Shown here piece after piece: positions 51,088-63,395 of a stretch of DNA of 64,000 bases. Origin of the DNA: Anarhynchus alexandrinus. Its lineage: Eukaryota > Chordata > Aves > Charadriiformes > Charadriidae. The DNA lies in assembly GCA_008711295.1 (NCBI GenBank), contig VUYV01000020.1, forward strand, positions 1,956,255 through 2,020,254, written 5' to 3'. The position numbers and the translations under genes are program-made. Under the pieces are notes generated by a model. It worked only from the letters and a program-made list of their open reading frames with translations, did not search any database and was not told the origin of the DNA. The first letter of the stretch is position 1. Each line of letters begins with the position of its first letter.

Positions 51088-51284
51088 CTGTGTGTAGAGA
51101 GGTTCATAGATGTCCACGCCATTGTCCTGACTGTGGGAAAGCGTCTCAGCTCCCCGTTTCCAGATGAAGCGAGCTGGTGGGTTGGAGTTGACAGTGCAAC
51201 GGAGGAAGACAGTCTTCTCCTGGTAGAAGCTGCCACGTACATCGCTGATAGTCTGGTGAACGGTGAGAACAGGTTCATCTAGAT
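51088..51284 (-). CDS. MDGA1: MDGA1 exon C: first half of Ig2
   Basis: The 197-nt exon starts with two bases that complete a Tyr codon, then reads LDEPVLTVHQ to IYEPLYTQ, ending on a whole codon. It carries the first core cysteine of Ig2 (FLRC), the core tryptophan (FIWKR) and the SHSQDNGVDIYEPLYT stretch that is very conserved in MDGA proteins. There is no sequon. The acceptor is ccttccag. The donor is CAG followed by gtgaca, which departs from consensus at positions +4 to +6 and is the weakest donor of the set. Ig2 packs with Ig1 and forms the second half of the neuroligin-binding unit in the known family structures. Confidence 0.95.
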
Positions 51285-54200
51285 CTGGAAGGAAGGTAAG
51301 GAGGGCCGCAGCAGTTGTTAGTGAAGCTTGGTCTGCACGTACAGCCTGCAGAGCAGATGATGCTCCAGGCGCCATAGAGGAGAGGGAAAGCTCCCACACA
51401 TTTGGCTGATGACAACTGCTGAATTAAGAGCTGATCTGAGGGCAGGTAACACAAACAGTATCTAAAGGGAACAGATAGGAGAAGCAAAAATTCTCCCGCT
51501 CACCACACAACCTTCAGAGAATAGAAAGCACCTTCTGGTTTGCAGATCTCATGTGGTCCTCAAGCAAACTGCCTGTCTGCCACATGCCTCACAGACCAGT
51601 GGGCTGCTTCACCTTCCCCAATGATACCCCGCACCCCAAATCACTGCTCTTTACTTCAGTGAGAGGTCAGAAGGATCCCAGGAAACTCTGCTCCACCATC
51701 ACTTCTTCTGCTTCCACTTTCCATATTCCTCCTGAAATCACGGGGTTAAGCCCATGGTGTGAGATGTCCACACAAAGGACATCACAAACCTTCAAGTCAA
51801 GGGGTGAGAGCAGAAGCCAGGACAAGATCAAGGAGTTGAGATGGAGAGTCATCTCCTAGACAGCAGCAAGTCTCGTGGGGTGCCATGGGAACAGGAGATG
51901 CAAGACACTGGAAAAGATATGTACAATTTCTCTCTCTTCCTATTAAAATATCCTGTGTGTCTTTTCTTCTTTTCAAGGTCTGTGCCGACTCTCCCTCTTC
52001 AGCCACTTCTACTCACTGCATCCCTATCACTCACCCCTAAACTGATCAGATTCTTTTCTGTTTTCTCCCTTTATGAAATGCTCCTTAAGAAAATGCTCCT
52101 TCCAATTCTCTAAACATACCTGCGCCAGACACACAGCTGTCACGATTGGATCCATGGTCATCAGTCACTTCACTTGCAATGACACAAGCAATAGCCCTGC
52201 AGGGCGCATACTTCCTCTATCCACCCAGGGCACACCACTCCCCGGGGGCTGCCCTCCTACTAAAAAAGACATCATTTTCTTGGGCTTTTGCATCAGACAC
52301 CAATGTTTGAACATCAGGAAAGCATGGGGAAAACCTCAGAGGAGTTCTTCTCCCAGAATCCCTTTGAGACTGATTGTGATTAAATGCAAAGCTCCCATTT
52401 GACAAGATGGGACCTATTGACCCTCTAAAACCCAAATCTATCCCCATGCCCTTAAGCATGTCTTATAAGGCATCTGCTGAGCTCAGTTGAAGCAATTCTA
52501 CGTTTTCAGCAGTCTTATGACCCCATCTTCAACTGCAAGGAAACTGCTGCCAGCACTGTCTTCTTGCACATGTTAGCAGAGAGGAAGAGGACACGTGTTC
52601 ATCACCTCCTGCTCTCCTATGCCACCTAATTTTCACAATATTTTATTTTAAAGATTTGTAAAAGTTTGGAAATCTGACTCCCAGAAAGGAAGGGGGAAGC
52701 AGGGATGAGTTTCTGCTAACGTGTCATCCAAATAACGCATGTTCTCTGCTGAATCACAAGTGTCAGCTTGTGGATTTGCATATTTTAATGAGCTGTATGC
52801 TTGGTAGACAGCAATTGTAATGGGACCTGAGATTTGTCGGCTTGACCACACCATAGCTCAGAGATATGAGTAGAGCCATTAGCAGAACAATGACAAGGCA
52901 CACAAAAAAAAACAACCCAAAAACACAAGCCCAAGGCTGAAGAAAAACATACACAGGTGGAGGAAAAAAGGCTCCTCTCCATACAGTGCTGTCTCCATGT
53001 GGCCATAGGGTGACTGAATTTTATACCAAATTCTTCTGGACCAGGACCTTGGGCACAGCCTCTCCTCTTTCCCCCTTCTTTGTCCTTAACACTTCTTTAT
53101 TTGTTCTCACTTTATGTGAGCAGCTCTGTAGCTCCCATCCTTCTGAGGCTCCATTTCTCAGCAGGATGCATGGCAAAACACTTCCCTTACGGATCAAGGA
53201 AGATACTCACCATTCAGGTCTCCTGGCTCCCAGCTACTCCCCACACAGAAAACATCATCCTTTCAGTTGCTAAACTTTTCCTCCCTCGAATCTTTCAGCC
53301 TTCTTTCGTAGCAGTCAGCTCTAAGTCTAGCCCTCCTGAGAAAAGCTAAAATAAGACCTACGATGATATGTATGTCCTTGATGTACAAGTAACGCCACTG
53401 ATGTCAGTGAGCTGCACAAATGATAAATTTGGCCCAAGGCTGCTCATGGAGACGATCACATGGGATGTTTCATGCGCAATATAAGCTTGTAAACATCCAT
53501 TCTTTCTTTTTCTTTATTTTCCCTCTCTCCCACATGGAAATACTCCAAACAGCAGCTGCCTCTCTGCCTGTACCTAAACAATACTTTAAAGCCTCACTTG
53601 ATGCCCACTTGGGGCAAAGGAATAACTTGCTACACAGGTTAGTGTTTCCAGTTCAATATCCTCTTGGCAGCAGTGGTGCTCTCTGCACAACCTTGCTGTC
53701 TAATACTAAAAGTATGAGTGAGGACTAGCGCTAGCTGTCACGGGCAGCAAGGTTCACTTGAGGGTGATTACTTACCTCCAACTTCAAATTGGGATGCAGG
53801 GAAAGAAGGGGTTTGTTTTCAAATTCTGGTTCATTCAGCTGAAGGTTGCTTGGGTGAGCGTTCAACAAAAACTGTGGCTTTTTCTATGTGTTCCCTTGTA
53901 CCTACTGCAAATACTAGCAGAAAATAGTCTCTCCTCCCTAAAAACCAAGTGAGCAGAACAGAGGTGCGTTACCAAGTCCATCTGCAGAGTAGATGTTAGT
54001 ATGAGAAAGCCCTTGGCCACCCCATTAGCCCCATAGTTCTACAGGTCAGAGCTGCATGAGGGACCATGGGACACTACATCACTCTAGCTCCAGCCTGCAC
54101 CCCAGAAGTAAAGGGAGCACCCTCAGGGCATTAAGCGATTCATGCCACAGTCCTGTTCCTAGAGACGCAGGCCCTTCCTGACAAGGTGTCCTCCTGAGGC

Positions 54201-55677
54201 TTGAGAAAAGGAAGTCCCCTTTGAAATGGAGAATCATCATATGCCTTCACCACATGTAGGAGAAGAAATGGGCAGAGAAGCCAAGCAGATCTAGGTGGAT
54301 GTCAGAACTCCTCCAAACAAAGCTATGCAATGCCCAAGGAGAAATGCTCATCCTATCCAAAGTGGCTGCTGATGAAGCAATCTACTTTCCCAGTCTGTGG
54401 AATGGTGCTCACACCACACTACTACACTGCAGGGTAGCGCAAGGAAGGAACAGAGACGGGAGCTGCTCCAAGCCACATAATACAACTGTGGATCATGAAC
54501 CTATCAAAGCCTAAGGATGTTCAAGTCTATGGCACACTTTGTGAGGGTCATGTCATTGTAGGGCTGGACAGTAGGACTAAGAGGAAGCAGTCAGGCAGCA
54601 GTTGCTGTCAGCAAAGCTCTGCCCAGACTCCAAGCAGCTACTGGGGTTTTGAAGCCTGGAGGTTGCTCCACTGACAGATAACCACAGTGCACTTCAGCAC
54701 AGAAGACTGTCTTGCTAGGAGTGTGGGAACAGGTGGCGACATGGTGGCAGGTTCGGGGAGAGTTCCAGCTGCCTTATCACACTTTACATCTTTTAAGCAT
54801 CAACCTCTTGCTGGCTAGGCCCTCTCAGAAGATATGAGTGAGGCCCTTGGTGTTACTCAGGTTGGAGAAAACTGGAATAGTGGATAGCCAAGGACAAGGA
54901 GCAGAATGGTAATCTTCCCCAAGAGAGCAAATCTCTTGAAGAGTTGCCTAGACCTTAAATCTTGGATTCCTCCCATATGGGGGTTATGGGATAAATTTAA
55001 TTACCCTCCCTTTTGCCGACAGCATCCCAAGAATAAACAACATTAAGCCAGCACAAGAAACTTTCAAAACCTGGGGCCCAAGGTGGAGAACCACTAACAG
55101 CATCACCAGGACACAAGAAGAATGGACACTGCAACCAGCCAGAGAAACACTGAGTCACTGAAACCAAGGGGTCCTCACAGATTCCTTCATGTTCACCCCT
55201 TCACAGCTCAGCCTCTTCAGGCGCATCCCAGAGTCTTTTGCTCTGCTTCCACCATGCTGCAGAGGTAGCAATGCTGGGAGCAGGGCACTGGTTTCAGGAA
55301 TGCCCCAAGCGTCTGAGGCATTACTAATTTCAAGAAGCATTGGTTTGCTTCAAGCATTGCCAGCTTCAAAGTGAAGACAAAGAAAGCAGAAGCCATCTAC
55401 AATGCTACACCCCAAACAAGTGCTAGGGACCTCTGGAAGTGACAGACATCATGGCACCTAGGTAAGAATGACTCATATGGACAGGCAGAGCCATCTTTTT
55501 TGTGGATGGATCTAATCTCCTAGCGAAAAGGGACCCCGGGGACACCACACCAGTCCCTTTGCTCCTGAATCAGGTGCTTGTGGTCCTAGGGCAATGCAGC
55601 TCCCTGCCGGCCCCGCAGCGAGGCAGAGACATGCAGTAGAACTGTGGGAAGGTCTGGGTTGCCGCTAAACGACTTAC
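51285..55677 (-). other. MDGA1: MDGA1 intron B-C between Ig1 and Ig2 (phase 1)
   Basis: A 4,393-nt GT-AG intron. A stretch near 53,390-53,470 resembles a widespread old amniote repeat (a 'CACTGATGTCAGTGAGCT ... TTTGGCCC' pattern) at low similarity. Otherwise nothing was recognised. Confidence 0.85.
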
Positions 55678-55852
55678 ACTGCACATCTACTCGAATGGAC
55701 TTGATGGCAGGGACCCCAACCCCATTTTCTGCTTTACAGTAATAGCGTCCCCCCTGCAGCCTTTGGATCTTCTCAATCCGAAGGGTCTCGTTAAGCACTG
55801 ACGTCTCTTGGAATTTGTCCGACGCGCTGCCAGCGGTTTTGGTCCATCTCAC
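55678..55852 (-). CDS. MDGA1: MDGA1 exon B: second half of Ig1
   Basis: The 175-nt exon runs from VRWTKTAGSA to KSIRVDVQ plus one base of a Tyr codon. The acceptor ends ttgtgcag and the donor is gtaagt. It holds the core tryptophan (VRW), the second core cysteine in the GRYYC motif, which pairs with the cysteine in exon A, and one sequon (NET). Together with exon A it makes one complete Ig1 cassette of 315 nt. The intron inside Ig1 is phase 0 and the outer ones are phase 1. The strand order and the linker RVDVQ leading into Ig2 fit MDGA1. Confidence 0.96.
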
Positions 55853-58639
55853 CTGCACAAGAAGAACGAGAGAAATGCAAGCAATCAGTGACACAAACTA
55901 GAGATCCCAGGGGACAGCAGCACTCCCTTTGCTCCTCTTCCCCAGCCATTCTCAAAAACGGTCCCTACAGCACCACCAGACCTTACAAAAGTGATCTCAT
56001 TACGTCTCAGTAGACCGGCTGCCGATTCTCATCCATCACCAATCTCCACGTCTGAGTGTTCAGGATGACCCCTCAGTTCACCCAGACACACACTGCGTGT
56101 TTACCGCTCCTGCTCTGGCCCTGTAAACCCAGGAACTCGGTTGGTTTTATACCACTATCTGCACAGCACAGGACTTGCAGCATTAAGCCTTGGGACCCCA
56201 TGTGGCTGGCAGGCCGCAAAGTTACAGCAGACAACAGCTCACAGCTACAGAGCTTTTATTGCAGTCAACACTCTTTTATCTTTCTCTGGACAGCAAGGCT
56301 ATTTCTGCTGTTTGCTTTTCCAAGTAAGAGTAAGAAAACGCAGTTGCTATCTGGCTCTTGCCCCTTTCCCACAGGGAACCCCTGTGTATGTTATTTTTAT
56401 AAGCCATCCTTTTGCAGTACACAAGCTGTTACTTTGATTTTAAAGATATAGAAAAGGAAAAGAAAAAATCCCTTCAGAATTCAAGTTATCTTGCATTTTT
56501 TGTCCTTATGTTACATGCCTTAAGATCCTCGCTTGCGGGGCAATGGAGCTGCATAATATTTCATGGTAAATGGTTGCAAGAGGACAGCACTCCTAAAGAT
56601 TGAATAGTTATTCTTATGTCTAGAACGAGGTACAGCCCTAGCAGTGGCAGTACAAGCTTTCCCCTTTTTTCTGCAGTCCAGAAAATGAAAGAGAGAGATG
56701 GCTTTTCTCAACCCATTCGTTTCCTATATTCCTTCTAAAAGTTGCTGACTGGTGGTGTCCCACACTGGTGCCCATCTAGACTCTGGGACTGAGATTCAGC
56801 AAGAGCAGCCAACAGAAAGGAGATAGACTTTCATTCAAAATTGGCCCCAGATGAGATGGACCGGATACCTTGACTCCTCCCCCAGACTTTGCTTAAAGCT
56901 CACTGACATGGCCTGATTGATGCTGATGCTCTAAAAAGAGCACGGGTGTCTATATCCCACTCCCAGAGCGCTATGCTGAGCAGATTTTCAGAGCTAATGA
57001 CCATGGATTTAGTTAGCCTTTGTAGGCTTATTATGAAATTGTCTGAGGACCCCGAGACTCTCAGAGTCTCCTGTTTGCAAGGACACTTCAGCCAGCTCTT
57101 TAATCTTTTCAATTTCAATCTCATTTAAGTATTTTGGCCACATTTTCATGCTTTAATGACTGGCTGATAGAAGGGAAAAGAAAAGATTAAACAAAGGTTA
57201 GTATAAGAGCTTAGCTGGGGAAGAAATCTATCTGAGAAGCAGGGGGCAGAGATAGGATGCATGCCACGTTTTATGTGCACGAGTGCCAGCCTCCCTGGTC
57301 ACGCCTGGTTCCACGCTCTGGTGTCTCCTGTGCATGTCCGGGCAATGACAAGCCACAGTGTTGCCCACTAGCATGCTGTCTGCATCAGGCTCTGCTCCAG
57401 CAATCTCTCTGGCTACTCAGGCTCAAATCCCCACAACCTGCCAGCACCTCAACATCCCACACATTCAATATCCTTAGGCAGGGCCAGCCCTACCATCTTC
57501 CTCCTTTCTAACGTACATAGCTATCATCTGCCCATCACTGTCTCATTTTTGCTGGCCCAGCTAAGACCATTTCCTTTTTATTGTTTCCAGGATACACTTT
57601 GATGGATAAACCATTTCAAATCCTGCTGTCTGAGTCTCTCTCCATCTCCTTTGTCATCACCTCTTAGCCAAGTAGCTTGTCACAAGCAAGTCCACAGAGG
57701 TGCTGATTGGCGTATGCAGATGTATGGCTTCCCAGCACAAATATCTTCGGCAGGATTGGGGAAGGGGGTCAAGGCAGCACACGTGTCGTACTTGGCTCCC
57801 TTGAGTGTATTCTGGTACATCCCGCCTTGTAGTACACATCAGCTGCCACTCCTACCATGTTCTGTCCCAGGGTGGGCAGACCCACGCTCTGGTCCAGTAT
57901 CTCTATAGACACATCCACATAATGTTGAACCAGCCTGCTTGAGTGTCTGAAGGGTGGGGAGGTGGCTGCATGGGGCTTGAGGCTGTGTAACCCTCTAGGG
58001 ACCCCAGGGAAGGACTGCAGCAGTTAGCTGAGCTCTCACCTCTCCACTGAACTGTGACTTTGACCACAGCATGGATATATCCAGCGCTGCAATTCTGAAA
58101 CTGTCCCTGGTCGGTGGCCATAAAGCAATGACCAGTGGGCTCTCTGCAGGGCTCAGTGAAGTGCACGACAAGAAACTTCCCAAACTCCCCTAAGCAGGTT
58201 CCCCTTGTCTGTGTATCCAGAGAAGCTGAGAGACTGGTGGACCATGAAGGATCAGCTCCTATGGCCAGCACATGTGGGACGCCTCCTCTATCCCGTTCAG
58301 GCTGTTTCTGCTTTGTAGTAAGAGGGTTAAAGATTTGAGGGTGGATTATATATACGTAATGGATTCAGTTTGGACTTTCATTTTTGGGGGGGAACTTTAC
58401 ATACTGAAGACCACTAGAAGATGGTAGGCTCCTGTAAAGCTTTGCGGACTGTTTTCCATGAAAGTAAGGCTAGATGCTTCACAGCTTAACAAGGTGGTGC
58501 TTGTGCAATGGGGCATCCCTACCTGACTCCAAGATGGAAGAGGAAGCTGGGCAGCACGCTGCCCACAATTCCCCTTTCCGTGGAGACTACAAAGAAGTGC
58601 CATGGGGAGCATGGGTGACAGGCAAGACTGAAAGCTTAC
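55853..58639 (-). other. MDGA1: MDGA1 intron A-B inside Ig1 (phase 0)
   Basis: A 2,787-nt GT-AG intron that splits the Ig1 domain. The donor is gtaagc and the acceptor ttgtgcag. No repeat or coding sequence was recognised in it. Confidence 0.85.
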
Positions 58640-58779
58640 CTGTGGCCGGGGGTGTCCTGTGACCAGACACTGCAGGACCAGCGTGTCCCCCTCCCGAATT
58701 GTGTAAACGCGTTCACTGATGTTGTCTTCCTTCACCACACATGCCTGCCCAGCATGGATGATTTGGGCCTGAGCAGGAG
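58640..58779 (-). CDS. MDGA1: MDGA1 exon A: mature N-terminus and first half of Ig1
   Basis: The 140-nt exon starts after an acceptor ending CTCTCTGCAG. Its first two bases complete an Ala codon begun in the upstream exon (phase 1), and it ends on a whole codon at CCACAG before donor gtaagc. It encodes 46 codons from PAQAQIIHAG to GHPRPQ. This is the segment just after the signal peptide and the A-C strands of Ig1, including the first core cysteine (VLQC), an extra cysteine near the N-terminus (GQACVV) that I also recall in mammals, and one sequon (NIS). In the known MDGA-neuroligin complexes, Ig1 is part of the neuroligin-contacting surface. The upstream signal peptide exon is not in the window: no matching minus-strand exon is visible in 58,780-64,000. 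Confidence 0.95.
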
Positions 58780-60699
58780 CTGCAGAGAGGAAAGAAGAGG
58801 TAAAGAGGGAAACAAGCAGCACCCCAGCTCCTCGCACCCGCTGCCCAGGGTGGCTGCCCCTACGGCAGGGTGGAAGAGACACCTCTTAAGCCACAGAGGG
58901 GAGGAGCTGGACAGTGCTTCGTATGAGGCACAAAGGTCCCAGAAGATATAAAATTGAGTGTTTTTCCCCATCTCCTGGGCTGCTGGTACCAACTGCTATT
59001 TTAAAACCTTTACTCCTGTTGGGATGAGCAGCTCTAGGCACTGAAAAGCAGAATACGGAGCTTTTTTGGGGGACTCTTCTGCCATCGGCTGAGGACCAAG
59101 AATTCCCTGCTTTCATCTATTCCCAGAGAGCAGTATGTGCAAGTGGTTAAAGCAGGGACCTAGTCAAATCACAACTGCTCTACACCTGTCTAAAACAGTC
59201 CTGATTACTATGATTTTCCTTGCAGGGGGCTGGGATAACTACTGAGCAGAGTCAAAAGGGCCTTGAAGCTCTGTACAGCTTTCAGCACACGTCCCTAGAA
59301 CAGGCACAGCACACGCTGCAGGAGAACCAAGTCTTTCCCAAATTACACAGCAACCTATCTCAGCCCTGAGCCAGAGGGAACAGCCTCTGCGGGATCAGGG
59401 GACCCAGCATCTCTAGGAATCTCTCCAGCTAGAGCTCCAAGTGAAGCCCAGTCACTTCCAGTCCAGCCAGGAAAACAAGTGAAGACCACCGCTGTCAAAA
59501 AATATTTGGAAAGAAAGTTCTCAGAACAAAGTTTAAAAACTTCATGCCGTGAAAACGGCAGCTATGCCCCACTGTAGCCCTGACCAACAGCAGGGAAAGA
59601 CAAGCTGTAGGAGAACAGAGTTTTTTAAAGAAAAAAAGCCTCAGCTCCAGAGTCCTGTGCAAACAGCCCTCGGGCCCCCACTCCAAAAGCGTTTGTGTGA
59701 TCACCGAAGCGGCTGAGATGTATTGAAGGTGACCGCGCAGCCCAGCGGGACACCTGTGCTTGTTCGAGGGGAAAACTCCAGTCGCACTTCAAGGAACACA
59801 GAAACCCACAAACATGTCTAAGAATCGGTGCCTCAGTGAGAGTCCCCCTGGGATTCTTCCCCGTCTTGCTACAATGCTTCCAGGTGACTCTGGAGTCACA
59901 GCTCTAGCTCCCATTAGTGAAATACAGCACAAATGAACAAACCACTGAGGAGATGATCAAAGGGTTTAAGGCAACGAGCCTTAGCGAGCCTTTTGAAACA
60001 AGCACAGATTTTGCACAACCTGTTAAAGCTGAACTGAGCACCCACATTTTCCTCAAGGTTAGTTAAGCTTCAAAGATGACTTTTTTTTCTTTCCTTCTTC
60101 ATTCTTTGGCATGACCAAAATGCTCTAAACCCAATCACCTGGGCAAGGGAATTGCTCAGATTTATACTGGTTTAATCCACCAGTAGCACAGACCTAGGGC
60201 AGGCTGGGCTCCGGCAGTGGAGGAGATCTGCCTTTGAGCTCAGCCTGTACAAACTGTCACCACAAGGCACTGACCAAGCAGCAGTGACACAAGAGTGTCA
60301 GAGCTAGTGGGCAGCAAGCTGCTCTCGCTGCTGGGGCTCCACAGCCTGCCACGGCCACCCAGCACCCAGGCAGCAGCACAAAAAGATGCTCTTTTTGCAC
60401 CTCTTCTGTCTTTCCAGCGTGGTGGCACGTTGTTAAAATCATTATTACTGTCCAAACTGTTGACTAACAGAAGCAACATGTGTATTTGAATAATATGACG
60501 GCACAAACACAGGCGAATCCCTTAGCCTCTCCTGTCTTCCCCCTCTGCAGGGCTCCCAGGAACATGCCTGCCATCGCTCGAGCATCACGGAACGCTGAAA
60601 CCCACTGTCAAAGCTTCACTGATAGGACTGAGCAGATGAGTGCCGTTCCCCTGCCTGGATGGCAGAAGAGTCTTGTTGAGCCCAGGAGAAAGCAGAAAC

Positions 60700-60795
60700 C
60701 TATATATCTGCATACATATGTGTGTGTCTTTGTATACACATACAGGTAGGGGTGTTTATGTATGGATGGATATACATACAGATATATACATACTC
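60700..60795. repeat. Degenerate TA/CA/GATA-type simple repeat
   Basis: Mixed units such as ATACATATGTGTGTG, GTATACACATAC, GGATGGATATACATACAG and ATATATACATAC form a purine-pyrimidine alternating tract. Confidence 0.85.
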
Positions 60796-63374
60796 TAAGC
60801 ATAATAATGACTTATCAGGAAAAGACATTGTGAATGCTTGTCAAGTGAACAGTGGCAGAGGGATAATTCAGATGCCCGTATAACCTTTGCCGATACACCT
60901 TAATCCAAATGACAGTCTCTTGTGCTGTTTCAGCCCTCGGATCAGTCCTCTGCAGACCTGCCATCACACCTTTAACCCCACGTGCACTGCAGAGCATCGC
61001 TCACGGTGCTGAGACCCAGGCTGTGATGCTGAAGAATCCCTCCTCTATGATTAAAAGAAAGACTTTGTCGCTTCCCATCCTGTACCACATTCCCCCCCCA
61101 TCTCTGACTCGTGCTGCCGCATTTCAGTGGGGTCCTGGCACCCTGCAGCAGCAATGCTCTCATAACCTCTCTTCACAGTCTCTGGGCTGCATTTGCCGGC
61201 TGGTGGCTCCATTCTCCCTTTGCAAACATGACCTTGCTGCAAAAACTAATTTCCAGCCACCCCATGGAGAATCGGAATATTTATCTGCAGCTCTAGCTCC
61301 CAGTTAAATGCTTCCTTAAGCTGCTCTGCTGTACCCCACATGGTATACAACCCAAGTCCTTCAACTTACACTCTTTTTCCTGTGGCCATCCCACTTCCAC
61401 AATTTAACCTATCTTCTGTGACCCTTTCCTGTCACCTGCCTAAAGGCATTTCTACATGGGATATTTCCACAGCAAAATCATTAGGTACAGTGGTACCAGA
61501 TTAGAGGGGTTTTGTACAACTATTCTGGTGCCAAAATACCTTGTGGTTATTTGCTGGTGTCTCTCTGAGTTAGAAAGAAAAACTATTTAAACTAATCCTT
61601 ATTTGGCACTACAAAGCATTACATAGTACTAGTCTACAACAAAACAGCCCTGTGTCATAATTTGGTCCTCCTTTCCCAAATATTCCCTGGATCCACTGAG
61701 CTGCAACGAAGCTTACAAGCAAGCGCGTGCATATCCAGCTTTGTTCATAGGTGTTTTAACTTGCTTCTGTTACCACCACTAATACCTTTCAGCCATATTC
61801 ATTGGAAAGAGACATCCCTTTATGTGAATCCCCACTGTTTAAGCTGCAACATCTCTCTTGCAATCACAGCACCGGGTTCCCAGCAGAACAACAACCATTT
61901 TTCCATGTCTTAAATGCCATATGAACCCAGATCTCTCAAAAAGGAGCTCAGAAAGCTTGGGGCTGTCTTGGAGAGAAAAGCACTTGGGTAGATGGCACAA
62001 GAGCCTGAGGAACTCTGCCTTGGATTACAGCTTGACCTTACTGAAGTGGTGGGGGCTGAGCAACGAACCAACCCCGTCTTACGGGATTGCATTAAATCAC
62101 AACATGAGACCCGGGAAGGTCTCTGTTCCGAGCTCAGCCTGCCACGGCACACAAAGGCTGCGAAAGTCACCTCATGCCGTATTACAGATGGGCAGAGAGA
62201 CTGCGAGGATTAATTGCACTTTTAATGTGCTTGAGCAGAAAGAATACATTATTGTTTGACATCATCCCAGGTCTCCTGGAGGATTTCAGCATGCAGACAG
62301 TTTGCGTGCTGCCAGCACAACAGGATGGCAGGGCCGTGCCTGTCAGAGTAAACAGTTTCACAGAAGGCCCTTAGGAGGGAGAAGAAAGGCTGGAGCATGA
62401 GGCCAGGTGCTGGAGGTGAAACAATAATCTCAGCTGTTCTCAGCAGTCTTCCACGAAAAACGACCCTTGCACAGATACACCCTGCCCTGCTAAGTCCTGC
62501 TGGAGCAGAATCCCTCTCCTCAGGCTGGCAAACCCTGAAGAAGAGGTCCAGGGAAGACCTCTGCAGGGATAGAGAGGACAGGCTGCTCCCTACCCCTTTT
62601 TCCCCAACATTTTGAGGGACAGATGCATCATCCATCACTTCCCTTCCACTTCCAGGTAAGAGATCAACACTAAGGGAAGGTTCCCAACACAGAGTCCTCC
62701 AGAGAAACCGGGCCAGCCAAATATTGAGTGCCAGATGCTTTACAAAGGAAAAATTCAGGCTCCGAACCTGCAGCATTAGGCCCTCCTTGGGAAAGGGCTG
62801 GCTTGCAATGCATTTGGCCTCTGCACTGAGATTTCCTACTATGCTTTCACTTGATATATTTACACATTAAAACAAAAGGAAATTGGAGCGGATAAAATAA
62901 CTTTATTCCCAGTGCAGTGTACTGTACAATGTTATTATTACCATAATCTGGAAAGTTTATGAGACTCTTGGTGCTTAGAGGTTGCTAATATCATTAAAAT
63001 GCAGAAAAGAAGAGAGAAATGGTCTTTTGGAGAGGAATGAGTAATCTTCATTTGGTTCACAGGTCTAGCCATTCATCTTTTTGAGCCTGAGATCCCATCG
63101 CTGCAATGGCAATGATGAGAGCTCCTTCACAGAGAGGGTGGTAAGAGACAGATACCGCATCGACACTCCCTCAGTCAGTCACCAACCCCAAGGGCAGCCT
63201 GCTCACCCCTTTTGGGGCACAGCCAGCAGCTGGACTTCACTGCTGCCTTCCCAGCAGGCTAACACTAGCCATCACTATTAGAATCTGCCCCGTTGCCACC
63301 TGCATGTGTTCTGCAGATGGCCTCAGCAATGAAGAACCTGCATCTCCAAAGCTGCTGGCCAAGCACCCACAGCT

Positions 63375-63395
63375 ACACACACATACACACACACA
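63375..63395. repeat. Short (AC)n microsatellite
   Basis: ACACACACAT followed by ACACACACACA. Confidence 0.9.

Larger units (their letters stand above)
10098..58779 (-). other. MDGA1: MDGA1 gene, internal part (nine coding exons, Ig1 to mid-FNIII)
   Basis: Nine minus-strand exons with AG/GT borders join without a frameshift into 653 full codons (1,961 nt). The protein reads as six Ig-like domains followed by the start of a fibronectin III domain, and it matches the MDGA1 order and sequence as I remember the mammalian protein. I prefer MDGA1 over its paralogue MDGA2 because stretches such as QACVVKEDNISERVYTIREG, KSIRVDVQ and AVDP in FNIII read as MDGA1. Known role: a GPI-anchored neuronal surface glycoprotein that binds neuroligins in cis through its N-terminal Ig domains, blocks neurexin binding and restrains mainly inhibitory synapse formation; it also acts in cortical neuron migration. 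Eleven N-X-S/T sequons are visible. The signal peptide exon (beyond 64,000) and the rest of FNIII, MAM and the GPI signal (below 1) are absent. There is no in-frame stop or frameshift, so the gene looks functional. Confidence 0.96.
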
